A DNA stretch of 42,064 nt. Source: Clostridia bacterium (lineage in GTDB: Bacteria > Bacillota > Clostridia > Oscillospirales > CAG-272). Positions 39,508 through 42,064 of the stretch are shown in pieces. The translations under genes were made by a program, and so were the position numbers. Location: contig JAFVQL010000074.1 of NCBI GenBank assembly GCA_017504785.1, forward strand, positions 1 through 42,064, written 5' to 3'. The notes under the pieces are model-generated. The model saw nothing but the letters and a program-made list of their open reading frames with translations. It was not told the origin of the DNA and did not search any database. How positions within the stretch are numbered: position 1 is the stretch's first letter; the number at the start of each line of letters is the position of its first letter.

Positions 39508-40683
39508 TCACATGGAGAAGTTCTTAAAATAATTCTGGATCAAGATAATGGGCGTACCCTTATCGCCGCTACCGCTGGTAAGATCGGCAAGGCTACCGAG
39601 AAGGTCGGTGATCTGTCTCGGGGTGGTGCCCTGGCTCTTCATGTTGTTTACAAGATCCTGCTCTTTGTTCTTGATGATGTCCTTCATTGCGGCAACCGCT
39701 TCCTCGCCAGAAAGGCCTGCAAGCTCATTGTCTGCAACGTACTTCAGCTTGATCTCGTTGGGCTTGCCCTCGAGAAGCTTCGTGTATGCGGGAGAGCAGA
39801 CCGGATCGGCAAGCTCCCAAATACCGCCGACGGGATCCTTGAACGCGCCGTCTCCGTATACCATGCACTCGATGTGCTTACCGGTCATGCGGAAGAGCTC
39901 CTCGGAAAGATCGTCTACAAACTTCTGGCAATCTCTCGGGAAGAGCTTTACGCTATCCTCGGTTGCAAGGTTCGAGCCGAGAACGCCGTACTGCTCGTTG
40001 TATCCGCTACCGTCTACGCTGTGACAAAGGATCTCATCGAGGCTGACAACCTTCTCTGCGCCCGCCTTGAGGAGCGCCTTCTTGGTTCTCTTTCTCGAGT
40101 GAATGTCGGCATTGATAACGAACTTCGTGTATTTCAGAATCTCGGCAGGATTGTTTGCCAAAATTACCTGACAGTTGTTGCCCGTCTGCTGATAATACTC
40201 AATATAGTCCACGCCCGTGAAGGTGTGACGCACGTCACCGAAGGTAGCCTTGAACTCCTCTGCGGTGAAAACGTCAGAATAAGGATTCACGCCCTTTTCG
40301 ATCAGCTGCTCGGGGGTAACAAAGCTATTACCAACCTCATCGGAGGGATAGGAAAGCTGAATGATCAGCTTCTTTACGCCCTTGGCGATTCCCTTCAGAA
40401 TCATGGAGAAGCGGTTTCTCGAAAAGATCGGAAGGATAAGACCTACGGTTTCATCCCCAAACTTCTCGGAAACGTCCTTTGCGATCTGGTCGCAGGTAGC
40501 ATAGTTGCCCTGCGAGCGTGCAAGCACGGCCTCGGTTACAGCAACAACGTCCTTGTCCTGTAAAGGAAATCCATGCTCCTTCGAGGCGTTCACGACGCAA
40601 TCAGCGGTGATTCTAACAAGGTCATCTCCCTTTTTGATAATGGGAGCGCGAATACCACGCGATATAGTTCCCTGATAATCCAT
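39508..40683 (-). CDS. CofE-family (F420-0:L-glutamate ligase-like) protein
   Basis: A 391-residue protein of the PF01996-type gamma-glutamyl ligase family: GIRAPIIKKGDDLVRITAD (about residues 10-28), DKDVVAVTEAVLARSQGNYA (about 43-62), and the later HSVDGSGYNEQYGVLGSN (about 229-246) and CMVYGDGAFKDPVGGIWELADP (about 273-294). True CofE adds glutamate to coenzyme F420-0 in archaea and actinobacteria. F420 is not known from Clostridia, no other F420 gene is here, and this protein is longer than CofE (about 250), so it probably glutamylates another acceptor. Own promoter (40721-40749) and AAGGAAG ribosome site. Confidence 0.75.
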   Translation of the reverse strand: MDYQGTISRGIRAPIIKKGDDLVRITADCVVNASKEHGFPLQDKDVVAVTEAVLARSQGNYATCDQIAKDVSEKFGDETVGLILPIFSRNRFSMILKGIAKGVKKLIIQLSYPSDEVGNSFVTPEQLIEKGVNPYSDVFTAEEFKATFGDVRHTFTGVDYIEYYQQTGNNCQVILANNPAEILKYTKFVINADIHSRKRTKKALLKAGAEKVVSLDEILCHSVDGSGYNEQYGVLGSNLATEDSVKLFPRDCQKFVDDLSEELFRMTGKHIECMVYGDGAFKDPVGGIWELADPVCSPAYTKLLEGKPNEIKLKYVADNELAGLSGEEAVAAMKDIIKNKEQDLVNNMKSQGTTPRQITDLLGSLADLTSGSGDKGTPIILIQNYFKNFSM

Positions 40684-40720
40684 TGTATAAGCTTCCTTTA
40701 CTGAATTTTTTTAACGATAT

Positions 40721-40749
40721 ATTATAACACATATTTTTGTGTTTGGCAA
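40721..40749 (-). promoter_or_regulatory. Promoter of the CofE-like gene
   Basis: Minus-strand TTGCCA (40744-40749) and TATAAT (40721-40726), 17-base spacer. Confidence 0.7.
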
Positions 40750-40935
40750 TCGTTTTTCAAAAAAAAATGCATTTTTTTTATTCTTTACATTTTCGACACA
40801 ATCGCGCGAGCAGAATCCTCTTGGAGCGCGGGAACACACGGTATTTCCGCGGAAAAAGAAGCGAGGGCGGCGGCTCGAACGCCCGAAGCGGTTCATTTCA
40901 TCTTTGGTGTTTTTTCACAGTTTATGTGCTGCAAC

Positions 40936-40970
40936 AAAAATTCCGCACACGAAACGTGTGCGGAATTTTT
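40936..40970 (-). terminator. Terminator of the 41493 gene
   Basis: Sixteen-base perfect arms AAAAATTCCGCACACG and CGTGTGCGGAATTTTT with an AAA loop, about 30 bases past the stop at 41002. Confidence 0.9.
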
Positions 40971-41001
40971 CACAAGACGAAATGCTTTCCGCCGTGCGCT
41001 A

Positions 41002-41493
41002 TTAGATCTCAACGAACTTGCCGGCCTTCGTAGCCTTGATCGCCTTATTGTTCAGGTAGCGGATCAGTCTATACGGATTTTTCACGAAGCGAGCCTCGAA
41101 ATCCCACTTGCCCGCGCAGTCGATCTGCACGTGACCGTAATTGAAAATACGGCCGCGGAAGGGTCTTTTCAGGTTGGTTGCCGTCGTGCCGATAAAGATC
41201 GCAGAATTCTCCTGCTTATTGAGAACGCCCCAGTGCTGAATGATCTTATCGTTATAGAATTCAAGATAACGGTTTTTCACGATCAGATTCATGATCAAGA
41301 ACCAGATGATCGGAATAAAGAAAAGCAAGCCCGCAACCGCAAAGAATACGATCTCAAGTCCCAGATCTACAAAAAGATCCCATCCAACCAGGAAGAGCGG
41401 AACGATCGCGCCCCACATCAAAAGCCAAAGAAGGAGCTTCCAAAGGCGAAGATTGCGCCAAATACTCGTTTTTGCTATGTAATTCGGTTTCAT
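41002..41493 (-). CDS. Small membrane protein with PH-like domain
   Basis: A 163-residue protein with two membrane helices (about residues 17-38 and 46-68) followed by a bPH2-like domain: NRYLEFYNDKIIQHWGVLNKQEN (about 74-96), IFIGTTATNLKRPFRGRIFNYGHVQIDCAG (about 98-127, partly shown) and NPYRLIRYLNNK at the end. The layout is like the YdbS-type gene at 38172 but the sequence is diverged. The start at ATG 41493 is fixed by GGAGG five bases upstream; an ATG 12 bases earlier would overlap that site. Single-gene unit with promoter and terminator. Function unknown. Confidence 0.7.
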   Translation of the reverse strand: MKPNYIAKTSIWRNLRLWKLLLWLLMWGAIVPLFLVGWDLFVDLGLEIVFFAVAGLLFFIPIIWFLIMNLIVKNRYLEFYNDKIIQHWGVLNKQENSAIFIGTTATNLKRPFRGRIFNYGHVQIDCAGKWDFEARFVKNPYRLIRYLNNKAIKATKAGKFVEI

Positions 41494-41544
41494 ACAGACC
41501 TCCAAGCGTGCATAGAGCTATCAATCGATAACTCTTTTTCTTTT

Positions 41545-41573
41545 ATTATATCATAGGTATATAAAAATATCAA
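41545..41573 (-). promoter_or_regulatory. Promoter of the 41493 gene
   Basis: Minus-strand TTGATA (41568-41573) and TATAAT (41545-41550), 17-base spacer. Confidence 0.7.
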
Positions 41574-41926
41574 TAACTTTTTATAATTTTTTTTGCATTG
41601 CGCCATGGTGGAATACGCTCCGCTTTTTCGCCTTCACGCCCGCGCATCTTGGCATTTCTACGAGCGCGGCCTTTATCCGTGCGGCATAGTTTCGCCCCCT
41701 TCCTTTTGAGCAAGGCGGTCGCGCGCAAAACCCAAGCATCGGATCTTCCTCTCACAGAAGCCGAGCGGCGGCACGTTTTTAACAGTCAAAGATGCAGTAA
41801 AAAATCAAAAATGCAAATATTTGCTTTCATTTTTGCTGTTCAGCCGCGAATCAAACAAAAGATCAGTATACATAAAGCGCACGATCTTCTATATGACACT
41901 CTTTGTAAAAAAGAGCATAAGCATAT
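41574..41926. other. Intergenic stretch without a gene
   Basis: About 350 bases. Open frames here lack ribosome sites and family similarity. AAAAATGCAAATATTTGC-like AT-rich sequence occupies 41800-41830. Nothing else is recognised before repeat element D. Confidence 0.5.
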
Positions 41927-42064
41927 GCGTAGTGCCCTTAAGGACACTACGCAACGAAATAAATCCCTTGAGGGATTTGTGAAATGCACTTTGTGCGTGA
42001 AATTCGCTTTCAGCGAGTGAAATGCCTGCGGGCGTGAGGGGATTTATTTCATTTCACATCGAGC
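41927..42064. repeat. Multi-hairpin word repeat, element D (GTGAAAT class), cut by window end
   Basis: Hairpins in order: GCGTAGTG/CACTACGC around CCCTTAAGGA, AAATCCCT/AGGGATTT, GCAC/GTGC and TCGCT/AGCGA. The word GTGAAAT recurs three times, and the element ends in ATTTCATTTCAC. It is a near full-length copy of element B at 8562-8698 and continues beyond the window. Confidence 0.85.

Larger units (their letters stand above)
40684..41001. other. Intergenic stretch without a gene
   Basis: It contains the promoter of the CofE-like gene at the left and the terminator of the 41493 gene at the right. The middle 40750-40930 is noncoding as far as can be seen. Confidence 0.6.

Overview
The window looks like a chromosomal segment of an uncultured gut-type member of the Clostridia. 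The reasons are a SCIFF peptide and its radical SAM maturase (a Clostridia signature), rpmF behind a YceD/DUF177 gene, a SpoVB-like flippase, lipoproteins with short low-GC promoters, and strong AGGAGG-type ribosome sites. No 16S clue, tRNA, CRISPR array, prophage or intact transposase gene is visible, so placement below class is not possible. Most promoters I could read have -35 and -10 boxes exactly 17 bases apart.

Layout. 1-423: a multi-hairpin repeat and a terminator. 424-3811 (minus): a divergent GH2/beta-mannosidase-like protein without the usual catalytic motif, then MscL and MntP. 4363-8520 (plus): two paralogous cysteine-rich repeat lipoproteins. 8521-9208: a second multi-hairpin repeat and terminators. 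9209-11806 (minus): split transketolase and a multi-pass membrane protein. 12287-14542 (minus): polar amino-acid ABC transporter with a consensus promoter and an overlapping palindromic operator. 14730-17935 (minus): a SLOG/DUF1273 protein and two CNNM/CBS/CorC membrane proteins. 18060-20883 (minus): a flippase and an N-acetylhexosamine 1-kinase-like sugar kinase. 21164-24541 (plus): a tightly overlapping operon of PocR-AraC regulator, SbcD/YhaO-like nuclease and a compact membrane-spanning YhaN/SbcC-like ATPase. 24714-26957 (plus): YceD, L32, a truncated esterase remnant and thioredoxin reductase. 27080-30818 (minus): iron-containing alcohol dehydrogenase, an unknown membrane-anchored protein and a PHP-family histidinol phosphatase. 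30998-34011 (plus): SCIFF precursor, maturase and a PLP-dependent decarboxylase. 34154-36570 (plus): two conserved membrane proteins. 36635-38657 (minus): a YdbS/YdbT-like PH-domain pair. 38658-39507: a MITE-like element with terminal inverted repeats that carries a third multi-hairpin repeat. 39508-41493 (minus): a CofE-family ligase and another PH-like membrane protein. 41494-42064: promoter, noncoding sequence and a fourth multi-hairpin repeat cut by the window end.

The most unusual content is noncoding. Four dispersed elements (A-D) share one architecture: a short word repeated in the left half, its reverse complement repeated in the right half, and small hairpins in between. The word differs between elements (GTGATAT, GTGAAAT, GTTATGA). 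Two copies of the same class show a compensatory base-pair change, which argues for selection on, or copying through, a folded form. The second notable item is the pair of lipoproteins built almost entirely of C-x3-C-x2-C repeats.

All functional names rest on motif recognition by eye. No database search or structure prediction was run.
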